A stretch of DNA of 64,000 bases from assembly GCF_039905635.1 (NCBI RefSeq), contig NZ_CP157000.1:3162001-3226000 (forward strand), written 5' to 3'. The stretch is from Microbacterium sp. ProA8. Lineage in GTDB: Bacteria; Actinomycetota; Actinomycetes; Actinomycetales; Microbacteriaceae. The translations under genes and the position numbers were made by a program. Positions 35,804 through 43,835 of the stretch are shown here, piece by piece. The notes below the pieces were generated by a model. It saw only the letters and a program-made list of their open reading frames with translations, was not told the origin of the DNA and did no database searches. How positions within the stretch are numbered: position 1 is the stretch's first letter; the number at the start of each line of letters is the position of its first letter.

Positions 35804-37044
35804 GCGGCTTGCGCACCGTCGAGGAGCACCTCGCCGACGTGCTCGCGGCGGCCGAGCCGCTGGAGGCCGAGCGCGTCCCGCTCGCCGCCGCCCACGGTCG
35901 CACCCTGCGCGAGCCGGTGCGTGCGGCCGTCGACATCCCCGTCTTCGACAACTCGGCGATGGACGGGTTCGCCGTCCGCTTCGCGGATGTCACGGATGCC
36001 GGCCCCGGCGCGCCTCGAACCCTCCGCGTCGTCGCCGACCTGCCCGCCGGCACCGACGCCGACCCGGCGCTCGCCCCGGGCGAGACCGCGCGCATCATGA
36101 CGGGTTCGGCGGTCCCGACCGACGCGGACGCCATCGTGCCGTTCGAGGACACCGCCGGTGGGCTCGCGGATTCCCTCGGCTCGATCTCGGTGCGGAGCGC
36201 TCCGCGAGCCGTCGGCGCGCACATCCGACGCGCCGGAGAGGACGCCCGCGCCGGCGACGAGGTCCTGTCCGCCGGAGAGCTGCTCGGCCCCCTGCAGCTC
36301 GCCGCCGCGGCGGCCGCGGGCGTCGCCGAGGTCGTCGTCGTACGGCGTCCTCGCGTCGCGGTCATCTCGACGGGCAGCGAGCTCGTCGAGCCCGGCTCTC
36401 CTCTGCGGCGCGGCCAGATTCCCGAGTCGAACAGCGTGCTCCTCGCCGCACTCGCCGCGGAGGCCGGCGCCGAGGTGGTCCGCCGCGCCAGCGTTCCCGA
36501 CGAGGGCGACGCGCTCGACGCGCTGCTGGCCGAGGTGACGGATCCGGGGTCGCCCGATCGCGCCGACGTCGTCGTCTTCTCCGGCGGCGTCAGCGCCGGC
36601 GCGTACGAGGTGGTCAAGACCACGCTCGCCGAGACCATGGTCTTCTCCAAGGTCGCGATGCAGCCCGGCAAGCCGCAGGGCTTCGGCCGTCTCGAGGCCG
36701 GCACGCTGCTGTTCGGGCTGCCGGGCAATCCCGTGAGCGCGGCGGTCTCGTTCGAGGTGTTCGTGCGGCCGGCGCTGCTGCGCCTGCAGGGTCGCCGGGC
36801 GATCGGCCGCCCGGTCACCGCGCTCCCGGCAGGAGCCGGCTGGCGGACCCCGCCGGCGCGGCGCCAGTACCTCCCGGTCACGATCGACCGCTCGGACCCG
36901 GCCGCGTGGCGCGCCCTTCCGGCGACGAGCGGCGGCTCCCATCTCGCCGGCGGACTCGGCCGTGCCGAGGCCTATGCCGTCGTGCCCGCCGAGGTCGATG
37001 CGGTGGCGGCAGGCGATGTCGTCGATGTCATGCTGATCTCATGA
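35800..37044 (+). CDS. moeA: Molybdopterin molybdenumtransferase MoeA
   Basis: 414 residues. Inserts molybdate into adenylylated molybdopterin. VFDNSAMDGFAVRFADV (47-63), PGETARIMTGSAVPTDADAI near 87, VISTGSELVEPG near 189, DVVVFSGGVSAGAYEVVKTT near 254, and QPGKPQGFG/GLPGNPVSAAVSFEVF near 290-320 are all standard. Overlaps moeZ upstream and moaC downstream by ATGA, so it is part of one tightly coupled operon. Confidence 0.95.
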   Translation: MSGLRTVEEHLADVLAAAEPLEAERVPLAAAHGRTLREPVRAAVDIPVFDNSAMDGFAVRFADVTDAGPGAPRTLRVVADLPAGTDADPALAPGETARIMTGSAVPTDADAIVPFEDTAGGLADSLGSISVRSAPRAVGAHIRRAGEDARAGDEVLSAGELLGPLQLAAAAAAGVAEVVVVRRPRVAVISTGSELVEPGSPLRRGQIPESNSVLLAALAAEAGAEVVRRASVPDEGDALDALLAEVTDPGSPDRADVVVFSGGVSAGAYEVVKTTLAETMVFSKVAMQPGKPQGFGRLEAGTLLFGLPGNPVSAAVSFEVFVRPALLRLQGRRAIGRPVTALPAGAGWRTPPARRQYLPVTIDRSDPAAWRALPATSGGSHLAGGLGRAEAYAVVPAEVDAVAAGDVVDVMLIS

Positions 37045-37535
37045 GCACGCCCGAACAGCCGACCTTCACCCACCTCGACGCCGCCGGGAACGCGCGCATG
37101 GTGGACGTCACGCTGAAGCAGCCGACCGTGCGCTCCGCCACCGCCCGCGCATTCGTGCGCTGCGCGCCGGACGTCGTCGCCGCCCTGCGCGACGGGTCGG
37201 TGCCGAAGGGCGATGTGCTGGCGGTCGCCCGGATCGCCGGCATCCAGGCCGCCAAGCGCACGCCCGAACTGCTGCCGCTCGCGCACGTCATCGGCGTCCA
37301 CGGCGCCGCGGTCGATCTGGCCATCGAAGACGGCGGTGTCGCGATCGAGGCGACCGTGCGCACCGCCGATCGCACCGGCGTCGAGATGGAGGCGCTGACC
37401 GCCGTGTCGGTGGCCGCTCTCGCCGTCGTCGACATGGTGAAGGGGCTCGACAAGGGCACGTCGATCGAGAGCGTCCGCATCGTGACGAAGACGGGCGGCA
37501 AGAGCGGCGACTGGCACCGCCCGGACGAGAGCTGA
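37041..37535 (+). CDS. moaC: Cyclic pyranopterin monophosphate synthase MoaC
   Basis: 164 residues. Converts the MoaA product to cPMP. ARMVDVTLK, KGDVLAVARIAGIQAAKRT, TGVEMEALTAVSVAALAVVD and DMVKGLDKG (the Asp and Lys of the active site) are recognisable. The usual LCHP active-site stretch reads LPLAHVIGVHG, keeping the His. The start overlaps moeA and the stop overlaps the next ATG by one base (TGATG). Confidence 0.93.
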   Translation: MSTPEQPTFTHLDAAGNARMVDVTLKQPTVRSATARAFVRCAPDVVAALRDGSVPKGDVLAVARIAGIQAAKRTPELLPLAHVIGVHGAAVDLAIEDGGVAIEATVRTADRTGVEMEALTAVSVAALAVVDMVKGLDKGTSIESVRIVTKTGGKSGDWHRPDES

Positions 37536-38506
37536 TGTCCGGTCACGACCCGCACTCGCCTCTCAGCCTCGGCGCGATCCTGCTGGCCGGCGGCCGCGGC
37601 ACGCGCGTCGGCGGGGCCGTGAAGCCGCTCTTCGAGATCGGCGGCAGCACACTGCTGGCCGCGGCGGTGACGGCGGTGACGGATGCCGGAGCCCGGCCGA
37701 TCACGGTCGTGGCACCCGTCCTCGACGAGACGCTCCCCGTGGACTGGGTGCGGGAGGACCCGCCCTTCGGCGGCCCCGCCGCGGCGGTCGTGGCGGCACT
37801 CGATGCGTGGCCGGCGGAGGCGGACCCCGCGTGGACGCTCGTGCTCGCCTGCGACCTGCCCGGCGTCGGCGAGGCCGTGCGCCGCCTCGTGGACGACATC
37901 CCGCTGCTCCCCGCCGACACCGACGGCGTGTGTCTCGGCGACGCGTCGAGCCGCCCGCAGTGGCTCACCGGCGCCTACCGCACGCGGGCGCTGCGGCAGG
38001 CGGCATCCGTTCTTCCCGATCGGGGACGCGACCTTCCGGTGAGGGCGATCGCCGACGAACTCGCGATCGCCGTCGTCGCGGCGCCCGACGACCTGACCCG
38101 CGATGTCGACACGTGGGAGGATCTGAAGGAGGCCCGCGCTCGGGCCGATCGCGCGCATCAGGTCGATCGCGCGCACCGGACCGATCGCGCACCGGGCCGC
38201 GCCGCACCGTCCACGCCCGGAGGAGTCGTCATGAGCGAGCAGTCCCGCACCCTTCCCCCCGAGGCCCTCGACGCCTGGGCGGCTGCCCTGCGCGAGCGGT
38301 TCGGGCTCGCGCCCGAAGACGTTCCGGTGTCGCTCATCCTCGATCTCGCGCGCGACGTCGCACTGGGAGTGGCGCGCCCGGCGGCGCCCTTCAGCGCCTT
38401 CGTGGCCGGTCTCGTCGCCGGCCGCAGTGGCGGGTCCCCCGCCGACATCGACGCCGCCGTGGCGGCGATCACAGCCCTCGCCCGCGACTGGGAGCACGAG
38501 GCCTGA
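37535..38506 (+). CDS. MobA-like nucleotidyltransferase fused to DUF6457-like domain
   Basis: 323 residues. The N-terminal domain (1-200) is a MobA-type transferase that would attach a nucleotide to molybdopterin: ILLAGGRGTRVGGAVKPLF (15-33), DPPFGGPAAAVVAAL and VLACDLPGV. A 30-residue linker of DRAHQ/DRAHR repeats leads to a DUF6457-like helical domain (233-323). An in-frame ATG at 38231 with GGAGGAG 5-6 nt upstream could give the second domain as a separate protein. It overlaps moaC and moaD by one base each. Confidence 0.88.
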   Translation: MSGHDPHSPLSLGAILLAGGRGTRVGGAVKPLFEIGGSTLLAAAVTAVTDAGARPITVVAPVLDETLPVDWVREDPPFGGPAAAVVAALDAWPAEADPAWTLVLACDLPGVGEAVRRLVDDIPLLPADTDGVCLGDASSRPQWLTGAYRTRALRQAASVLPDRGRDLPVRAIADELAIAVVAAPDDLTRDVDTWEDLKEARARADRAHQVDRAHRTDRAPGRAAPSTPGGVVMSEQSRTLPPEALDAWAAALRERFGLAPEDVPVSLILDLARDVALGVARPAAPFSAFVAGLVAGRSGGSPADIDAAVAAITALARDWEHEA

Positions 38507-38739
38507 TGGCCGTCGTCCGCTACTTCGCCGCCGCGCAGGAAGCGACCGGCCGGGACTCCGAGCACCGCACCGAGACGACGCTGGGCGAGCTGCGCCGCGC
38601 CGTGTCCGAGGAGTTCCCGGGGCTGGGCGGCATCCTGCCCCGCTGCGCCGTGCTCGTCGGCGGCTCACGCGTCGACGACGACACGCCCCTCGGCGACGAC
38701 GACCTGATCGACGTGCTGCCGCCGTTCGCCGGCGGCTGA
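38506..38739 (+). CDS. moaD: Molybdopterin synthase sulfur carrier subunit MoaD
   Basis: 77 residues, ubiquitin-like. Starts VRYFAAAQEATG and ends PPFAGG; the terminal Gly-Gly is thiocarboxylated by the MoeZ-type enzyme upstream. Last gene of the plus-strand Moco operon; it faces moaE, its synthase partner, on the other strand. Confidence 0.95.
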   Translation: MAVVRYFAAAQEATGRDSEHRTETTLGELRRAVSEEFPGLGGILPRCAVLVGGSRVDDDTPLGDDDLIDVLPPFAGG

Positions 38740-38875
38740 TCCGGCGACACAGCGTCGGAGACGTCCGACGACACGCCGCGAATGGATGCTGTCACCCGGC
38801 GTGGCACCAGAGACCACCGACGTTGTGCTCGGCGCTGCGGTGTTCAGGCCCTGCGGCGGTGCGGCGGTGCGGCGC

Positions 38876-39316
38876 TCAGCCCCCGAGGCCCAGCCAGGTG
38901 GCGGTGCCGTCGGACTCGACCTGCTTCTTCCACACCGGGAGATCGGTCTTGATCGTCTCGATGAGCGTGCGACACACCTCGAACGCCTCCGCACGGTGCG
39001 CGGAGGCCACCGCGATCACGACGGCCGCATCGCCGACCTGCAGCGTGCCCACCCGGTGCGAGACCGCGACCAGCGCACCGGACGACCCGATCGCCGCTGT
39101 CGCCAGCCGTTCGAGAGCGGCTTCGGCGTCGGGATGCGCGGAGTATTCGAGGGCGACGACGGCGGTGGCGGCATCCGGATCGTGATCGCGCACGCGCCCC
39201 ACGAACGTCGTCACCGCCCCCATGCGCCGGTCGTCCACGGCGCGCAGGTGTGCGTCGAGGTCGAGCGGCTCGGCGCTGATGGCCGCGACCCGCACGGCGT
39301 CGGTCGACACGGTCAT
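38876..39316 (-). CDS. moaE: Molybdopterin synthase catalytic subunit MoaE
   Basis: 146 residues. Builds molybdopterin from cPMP with sulfur from MoaD. GAVTTFVGRVRDHD (33-46), LEYSAHPDAE, VSHRVGTLQVGDAAVVIAV and the C-terminal PVWKKQ with its catalytic Lys pair are clear. Transcribed with mogA: its ATG overlaps the mogA stop region at 39314-39318. Confidence 0.95.
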   Translation of the reverse strand: MTVSTDAVRVAAISAEPLDLDAHLRAVDDRRMGAVTTFVGRVRDHDPDAATAVVALEYSAHPDAEAALERLATAAIGSSGALVAVSHRVGTLQVGDAAVVIAVASAHRAEAFEVCRTLIETIKTDLPVWKKQVESDGTATWLGLGG

Positions 39317-39795
39317 CAGTGATCCCCTCCGCCGAGCTGGTCGAGCACATGCCTCGCGACCGACAGGACCACCGGCATCCCCGATCCCACGCCACCAGGT
39401 GACCCCGGCAGGTTGATGACGAGCACCCCGTGCGGGTCGACGACGCCGGCGACGCCGCGGGTGAGCATGCCGGCGGGCTTCTCGGCGGCGCCGCGCCGCC
39501 GCAGCTCTTCGGCGATGCCCGGAACCTCGCGCGTCACCACCCGGGCGGTTCCCTCCGGCGTCTGGTCTCGCGGCGAGACGCCCGTGCCGCCCGTGGTGAC
39601 GATCAGCTTCACGCCCGCGACCACCTCCGCGGTGAGCGCGCGCTCCACGCTGTCGGCGCCGTCGGGGACCACGACGGCGTCCGCGCAGTCGAAGCCCGCC
39701 TCCCGCAGCGCGGACACCGCGATCGGTCCGCTCGTGTCGGGGCGGGCGCCTTCGGCGGAGCGGTCGGAGACGGTGATGACGGCGGCGCGGGTCAT
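39316..39795 (-). CDS. mogA: Molybdopterin adenylyltransferase MogA/MoaB
   Basis: 159 residues. Adenylates molybdopterin before MoeA adds molybdenum. ITVSDRSAEGARPDTSGP (7-24), the MoCF motif LIVTTGGTGVSPRDQTPEG (about 64-82) and LPGSPGGVGSG near 130 are present. ATG 39795 is preceded by TAGGCT plus 6 nt, and those 6 nt are GGAGGC, so ribosome site and leaderless signal coincide. Confidence 0.93.
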   Translation of the reverse strand: MTRAAVITVSDRSAEGARPDTSGPIAVSALREAGFDCADAVVVPDGADSVERALTAEVVAGVKLIVTTGGTGVSPRDQTPEGTARVVTREVPGIAEELRRRGAAEKPAGMLTRGVAGVVDPHGVLVINLPGSPGGVGSGMPVVLSVARHVLDQLGGGDH

Positions 39796-39801
39796 GCCTC
39801 C

Positions 39802-39807
39802 AGCCTA
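39802..39807 (-). promoter_or_regulatory. -10 box TAGGCT of mogA-moaE
   Basis: TAGGCT, 6 nt, then ATG 39795. Confidence 0.45.
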
Positions 39808-39823
39808 GGCACGCGCCGCCTCG

Positions 39824-42460
39824 TCATGCGCGGCGCTCGAGCCGCACGACCACCGACTTCGAGGTCGGCGTGCCCGACACGTCCGCCACCGAGTCGAGGG
39901 GCACCAGCACGTTCGTCTCGGGGTAGTACGCGGCGGCGTTGCCCCGGGGCGTGCGGTAGGCGACGATGCGGAACTCCTCGGCGCGACGCTCCTGCAGCAC
40001 CCCGTCAGGACCGCGCCACTCCGACACCAGATCGACGACGTCGTTCTCGGTGAAGCCGAGGGCGACGATGTCCTTGGCGTTCACCAGCACGACCCGCCGC
40101 CCGCCGTGGATGCCGCGGTACCGGTCGTCCTTGCCGTAGATCGTGGTGTTGTACTGGTCGTGCGAGCGCAGCGTCTGCAGCAGCAAGCGCCCACGCGGGA
40201 TGCGCGGATACTCCAGCGGGTTCACCGTGAAGCGCGCCTTGCCGTCCACCGTCGCGAAGCGGCGCGCATCGCGCGGCCCGTTGGGCAGGTGCAGTGTGCG
40301 GCCCTTGTCGATGCGCTCCTCGTAGTCGTCGAAGCCGGGGATCACCCGCGCGATGTGGCCGCGGATGAGCGCGTAGTCCGCTTCGAGCGCCGCCCAGTCG
40401 GCGTGCGGGACGTTGGACGGATGCCGCAACCCGACAGGATCCGGACCATCGGTGCGAGCCTCCTCACGCGGTGACCGCTCGGGGTACCCGAGGTCGTGCC
40501 GCGTGGCGCCGGCACCGTGCGTCGCGTCGGCACCGTGCGTGGCGACGGCACCGTGCGTCGCGTCGGCACCGTGCGTGGCGACGGCACCGTGCGTGGCGAC
40601 GGCAGCGTGCGTGGCGACGGCAGCGTGCGTCGCGGCATCTTGTGCGACGAGCGGAGGAGATGTGTCCAGCGGAGGATCGGATGCCGCGAAACCCTCCTCC
40701 GCTCGTGGCATCTCCTCCGCTCGTGACGATCTGCCGACCGCGGCGCTGTCTCCGAACACCAGGCCGCTCAGACGGGCGACGATCGCGACCTCGCTGAGCA
40801 TCTCCTCGGACGGCGGTGCGAGGCGGCCTCGGGAGGCGTGCACCGCGCCCATCGAGTCCTCGACGGTGACCCGCTGCTCGCGGCCCCCGCGGCGGTCGCG
40901 GTCGGTGCGGCCCAGGGTCGGCAGGATGAGCGCCCGGCGCCCGGTGACCACGTGGGAGCGGTTGAGCTTCGTCGACACGTGCACGGTCAGCCCCACGCGG
41001 GACATCCCCGCCTCGACGACGGCGGTGTCGGGGGTCGCCGAGACGAAGTTGCCGCCCATGCTCATGAAGAACCGCACGCGGCCGTCGCGCATGGCGCGGA
41101 TCGCCCCGACCGTGTCGAAGCCGTGCTCGCGCGGGGCGGCGAAGCCGAACTCCGCATCGAGCGCGTCGAGGAACGTCGCGGACGGCTTCTCGTAGATGCC
41201 GACGGTGCGGTCGCCCTGCACGTTGGAGTGCCCGCGCACCGGGCACACGCCGGCGCCGGGACGGCCGATGTTGCCCTGCAGCAGCAGCATGTTCACCACC
41301 TCGCGCAGCGTCGGCACCGAGTGCTTGTGCTGGGTCAGTCCCATCGCCCAGCAGACGATCGTCGACTTCGATGTGCGCACCGTCTCGGCCACCCGGCGCA
41401 GCGCCTTCTCGGGAAGGCCGGTGGCGGTGACGAGCTCCCGCCACGAGGCATCCGCCATCGCCTGGCGATAAGCCTCGAAGCCGCTGGTATGCGCCGCCAG
41501 GAACTCGTGGTCGAGCACACCCCCGTCGGTCTCCTCGGCCTCGAGCAGGTGCTTGCCGATGGCCTGGAACAGCGCCTGATCGCCGCCGAGCCGGATCTGC
41601 AGGAACTGGTCGGCGAGCTTCGTGCCCCCGAACGCCACGCCTCGCACCGTCTGCGGATTCTCGAACCGCAGCAGGCCGGCTTCGGGCAGCGGATTGACGG
41701 CGATGATCGTCGCGCCGCGCTGCTTCGCCTTCTCGAGCGCCGAGAGCATGCGGGGGTGGTTCGTGCCGGGGTTCTGCCCGGCGATGATCAGCAGGTCGGC
41801 CTCGTGGATGTCGTCGATCGAGACGGTGCCCTTGCCGATGCCGATCGTCTCGGTCAGCGCCGATCCGGATGACTCGTGGCACATGTTGGAGCAGTCGGGC
41901 AGGTTGTTGGTGCCGAGCCCTCTCACGAGCAGCTGATACAGGAACGCGGCCTCGTTCGAGGTGCGTCCGGAGGTGTAGAACACGGCCTCGTCAGGGTCGT
42001 CCAGCGTCCGCAGCTCATCCGCGACGAGGGCGAGCGCGTCGTCCCACGAGATCGGGCGGTAGTGCGACGCGCCCTCTTCGAGAAGCATCGGGTGCGTCAG
42101 CCGCCCCTGCTGCCCGAGCCACCAGTCGTCGTGGCCGCGCAGCTCGTCCAGCGAGTGGGCCGCGAAGAACTCCGGCTCGACGCGCCGCAGCGTCGCCTCC
42201 TCGGCGACCGCCTTCGCGCCGTTCTCGCAGAACTCGGCGATGTGCCGCTTGTCCTCCTCGGGCCACGCGCATCCGGGGCAGTCGAAGCCGTCCTTCTGGT
42301 TGACGCGCAACAGCGTCTGCACCGACCGGGCCACGCCCATCTGCTCGTTCGCGATCTGCAGCGCATGCAGCACCGCGGGCACGCCCACCGCGACCTTCTT
42401 GGGCCGCGACGCGCGCACGCGCGTCTCGTCGATATCGACTCTCGGGGGCTTCGTCGCCAT
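39824..42460 (-). CDS. FdhF/YdeP family molybdopterin oxidoreductase
   Basis: 878 residues, longer than the roughly 760 usual for YdeP-like proteins. N-terminal cysteines GFDCPGCAWPEEDKRHIAEFC (Cys61, 64, 78) may bind a cluster. SNMCHESSG (about 193), QNPGTNHPRMLSAL, WAMGLTQHKHSVPTLREVVN, LQGNIGRPGAGVCPVRGHSNVQG and a C-terminal MGD-binding domain (LLQTLRSHDQYNTTIYG) are clear. The extra length lies at about 580-700, a low-complexity insert carrying a THGAVA repeat. Possibly a formate dehydrogenase-like enzyme; it is the only molybdoenzyme seen here. ATG 42460 is leaderless-type. Confidence 0.92.
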   Translation of the reverse strand: MATKPPRVDIDETRVRASRPKKVAVGVPAVLHALQIANEQMGVARSVQTLLRVNQKDGFDCPGCAWPEEDKRHIAEFCENGAKAVAEEATLRRVEPEFFAAHSLDELRGHDDWWLGQQGRLTHPMLLEEGASHYRPISWDDALALVADELRTLDDPDEAVFYTSGRTSNEAAFLYQLLVRGLGTNNLPDCSNMCHESSGSALTETIGIGKGTVSIDDIHEADLLIIAGQNPGTNHPRMLSALEKAKQRGATIIAVNPLPEAGLLRFENPQTVRGVAFGGTKLADQFLQIRLGGDQALFQAIGKHLLEAEETDGGVLDHEFLAAHTSGFEAYRQAMADASWRELVTATGLPEKALRRVAETVRTSKSTIVCWAMGLTQHKHSVPTLREVVNMLLLQGNIGRPGAGVCPVRGHSNVQGDRTVGIYEKPSATFLDALDAEFGFAAPREHGFDTVGAIRAMRDGRVRFFMSMGGNFVSATPDTAVVEAGMSRVGLTVHVSTKLNRSHVVTGRRALILPTLGRTDRDRRGGREQRVTVEDSMGAVHASRGRLAPPSEEMLSEVAIVARLSGLVFGDSAAVGRSSRAEEMPRAEEGFAASDPPLDTSPPLVAQDAATHAAVATHAAVATHGAVATHGADATHGAVATHGADATHGAGATRHDLGYPERSPREEARTDGPDPVGLRHPSNVPHADWAALEADYALIRGHIARVIPGFDDYEERIDKGRTLHLPNGPRDARRFATVDGKARFTVNPLEYPRIPRGRLLLQTLRSHDQYNTTIYGKDDRYRGIHGGRRVVLVNAKDIVALGFTENDVVDLVSEWRGPDGVLQERRAEEFRIVAYRTPRGNAAAYYPETNVLVPLDSVADVSGTPTSKSVVVRLERRA
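40511..40636. repeat. 18-nt minisatellite, seven units, in the molybdoenzyme gene
   Basis: Seven consecutive units of GGCACCGTGCGTGGCGAC (variants with GTCGCGTC or GGCAGC) encode THxAxA hexapeptides on the minus strand, residues about 609-650. The units keep the frame. Alternating variants (gac/gtc) suggest past duplication of pairs. Confidence 0.93.
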
Positions 42461-42466
42461 ACCTCC

Positions 42467-42472
42467 AGGCTA
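42467..42472 (-). promoter_or_regulatory. -10 box TAGCCT of the molybdoenzyme gene
   Basis: TAGCCT, 6 nt (GGAGGT), then ATG 42460. Confidence 0.45.
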
Positions 42473-42497
42473 TGCCTCGCGCGGGGCTCCGGGGCCC

Positions 42498-43052
42498 TCA
42501 GCCGCCCCACCATGCGCGCGCCGTACCGCGCAGGTCGTCTCGCGTCACGGCGCCGTGACCCGGGGCCGACACCGACGCCCGGGAGTCGACCGACGCGGCC
42601 CGGTTGTCGCCCATGACCCACACCGCACCTTCGGGCACGGTCACGCGGAAGGGGATGTCGCCACCCGGGCGGACGGCGCCGGCATAGGCCTCCTGGATCG
42701 GCGCGCCGTTGAGCAGCAGCCGGCCGGTTCCCGCCTCGCAGCACACCACCACGTCGCCCGCGACACCGACCACGCGCTTGACGAGGAGCGCGTCCGGTGT
42801 GCCCGACCATCCTTCACGGTCGATCAGGAGGACGACGTCTCCACGACCGGCTGGACTCCACCGGTCGAACAGCACCGTGTCGCCGCTGTGCAGGGTCGGG
42901 TTCATCGAGTCGTTGTGCACGGTCGCCACGCCGAAGGCCGCGGCGAGCGCGAGCGCTGCAGCGGTGGGCAACAGAAGGGCTGCGAGCCAGACGAGCGTGC
43001 GTCTCCTGCCCGCGGATCGACGGACCGCTGCGGAGCCGGCGACGACCGTCAC
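42498..43052 (-). CDS. lepB: Type I signal peptidase
   Basis: 184 residues. Single N-terminal membrane helix (about 19-43), nucleophile Ser49 in HNDSMNPTL, general base Lys92 in LLVKRVVGVAGD, and EGAVWVMGDNRAASVDSR as box E. Cleaves signal peptides outside the membrane. Its ATG overlaps the stop of the DUF305 gene (ATGA), so it is the second gene of a two-gene unit. A housekeeping lepB is normally elsewhere, so this may be an accessory paralogue. Confidence 0.9.
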   Translation of the reverse strand: MTVVAGSAAVRRSAGRRRTLVWLAALLLPTAAALALAAAFGVATVHNDSMNPTLHSGDTVLFDRWSPAGRGDVVLLIDREGWSGTPDALLVKRVVGVAGDVVVCCEAGTGRLLLNGAPIQEAYAGAVRPGGDIPFRVTVPEGAVWVMGDNRAASVDSRASVSAPGHGAVTRDDLRGTARAWWGG

Positions 43053-43735
43053 GGCGCCTCGGCGAGCAGCGTCGACATCGCGGTGATCTCGCGCTGCTGT
43101 TCGACGAGCACGTGCTTGCCGGACGCGCGCACATACGCATTGGATCCCTCGCGGACCGCGCTCTCCGCCATCTCGAGGGCGCCCTCATGATGCGCGATCA
43201 TCAGCTCGAGGAACATCCGATCGGCCGCCACGCCGTCGGCTGCGTCGAGCGCTGCGAGCTGCTCGACGCCGGCCATGCCCTTCATCTGCGTGTGCGGGTG
43301 ATCGCCGCACCCGGTCGGCACCGCTCCGGCGGCGGGCTGTGCGCCACCGTGGCCGTCATGGCCGCCATTCGAACCGCCGGCGGGGATCGCACCGCGCCAC
43401 GCGGTCTGCCATGCCCGCATCGTCTCGATCTCGGAGGTCTGGTCCGTCACGATGAACTCGGCGAGCGCCCGCGTGCGCTCGCGGACCCCGGAGGCGGCCA
43501 GGACCAGGCTGCTGAGCTCGAGCGCCTGTTCGTGGTGCGGGATCATGCCCTCGATGTAGCAATGGTCCTCGACGGTCGGGTAGGCGGCGGTGGAGGCATC
43601 CGCCCTCGTGCCGGCAGGGGCTGCCTGCGGCGCTGATTCCGGACTCGTCGTCAGGCTGAGCCCCACCGCGCCGACCGCCACGGTGGCCGTCGAAAGTGCC
43701 AGCACGACTCCGAGGGCGGCGATACGACTGCGCAT
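43049..43735 (-). CDS. DUF305 family exported protein
   Basis: 228 residues. Signal peptide or anchor at 1-30. DUF305 (ferritin-like helical) halves carry MIPHHEQALEL (His67/68) and MIAHHEGALEMA (His182/183), the conserved His pairs thought to bind copper or another metal. Between them is a Gly/His-rich loop (GGHDGHGG) and a CGDHPH segment. Upstream of and coupled to lepB. One of three DUF305-like genes in the window. Confidence 0.88.
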   Translation of the reverse strand: MRSRIAALGVVLALSTATVAVGAVGLSLTTSPESAPQAAPAGTRADASTAAYPTVEDHCYIEGMIPHHEQALELSSLVLAASGVRERTRALAEFIVTDQTSEIETMRAWQTAWRGAIPAGGSNGGHDGHGGAQPAAGAVPTGCGDHPHTQMKGMAGVEQLAALDAADGVAADRMFLELMIAHHEGALEMAESAVREGSNAYVRASGKHVLVEQQREITAMSTLLAEAP

Positions 43736-43793
43736 GGACGAGTCCTCTCAGATCCGGATGCCGCGGGCCGGGCCCTCCGCGACACGGGGCGTT

Positions 43794-43830
43794 CCCGTGG
43801 GGCGACGCGACGAGCACGTCGCCCCACGGG
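43794..43830 (-). terminator. Hairpin terminator after the copper amine oxidase gene
   Basis: Perfect 14-nt arms CCCGTGGGGCGACG (43794-43807) and its complement (43817-43830), 9-nt loop, starting 6 nt beyond the stop codon of the minus-strand gene at 43836. Confidence 0.85.
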
Positions 43831-43835
43831 TGGGG

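Noticed and set aside
40511..40636. CRISPR-like or regulatory direct repeats
   Set aside because: 18-nt units without spacers that keep the reading frame of a conserved enzyme.
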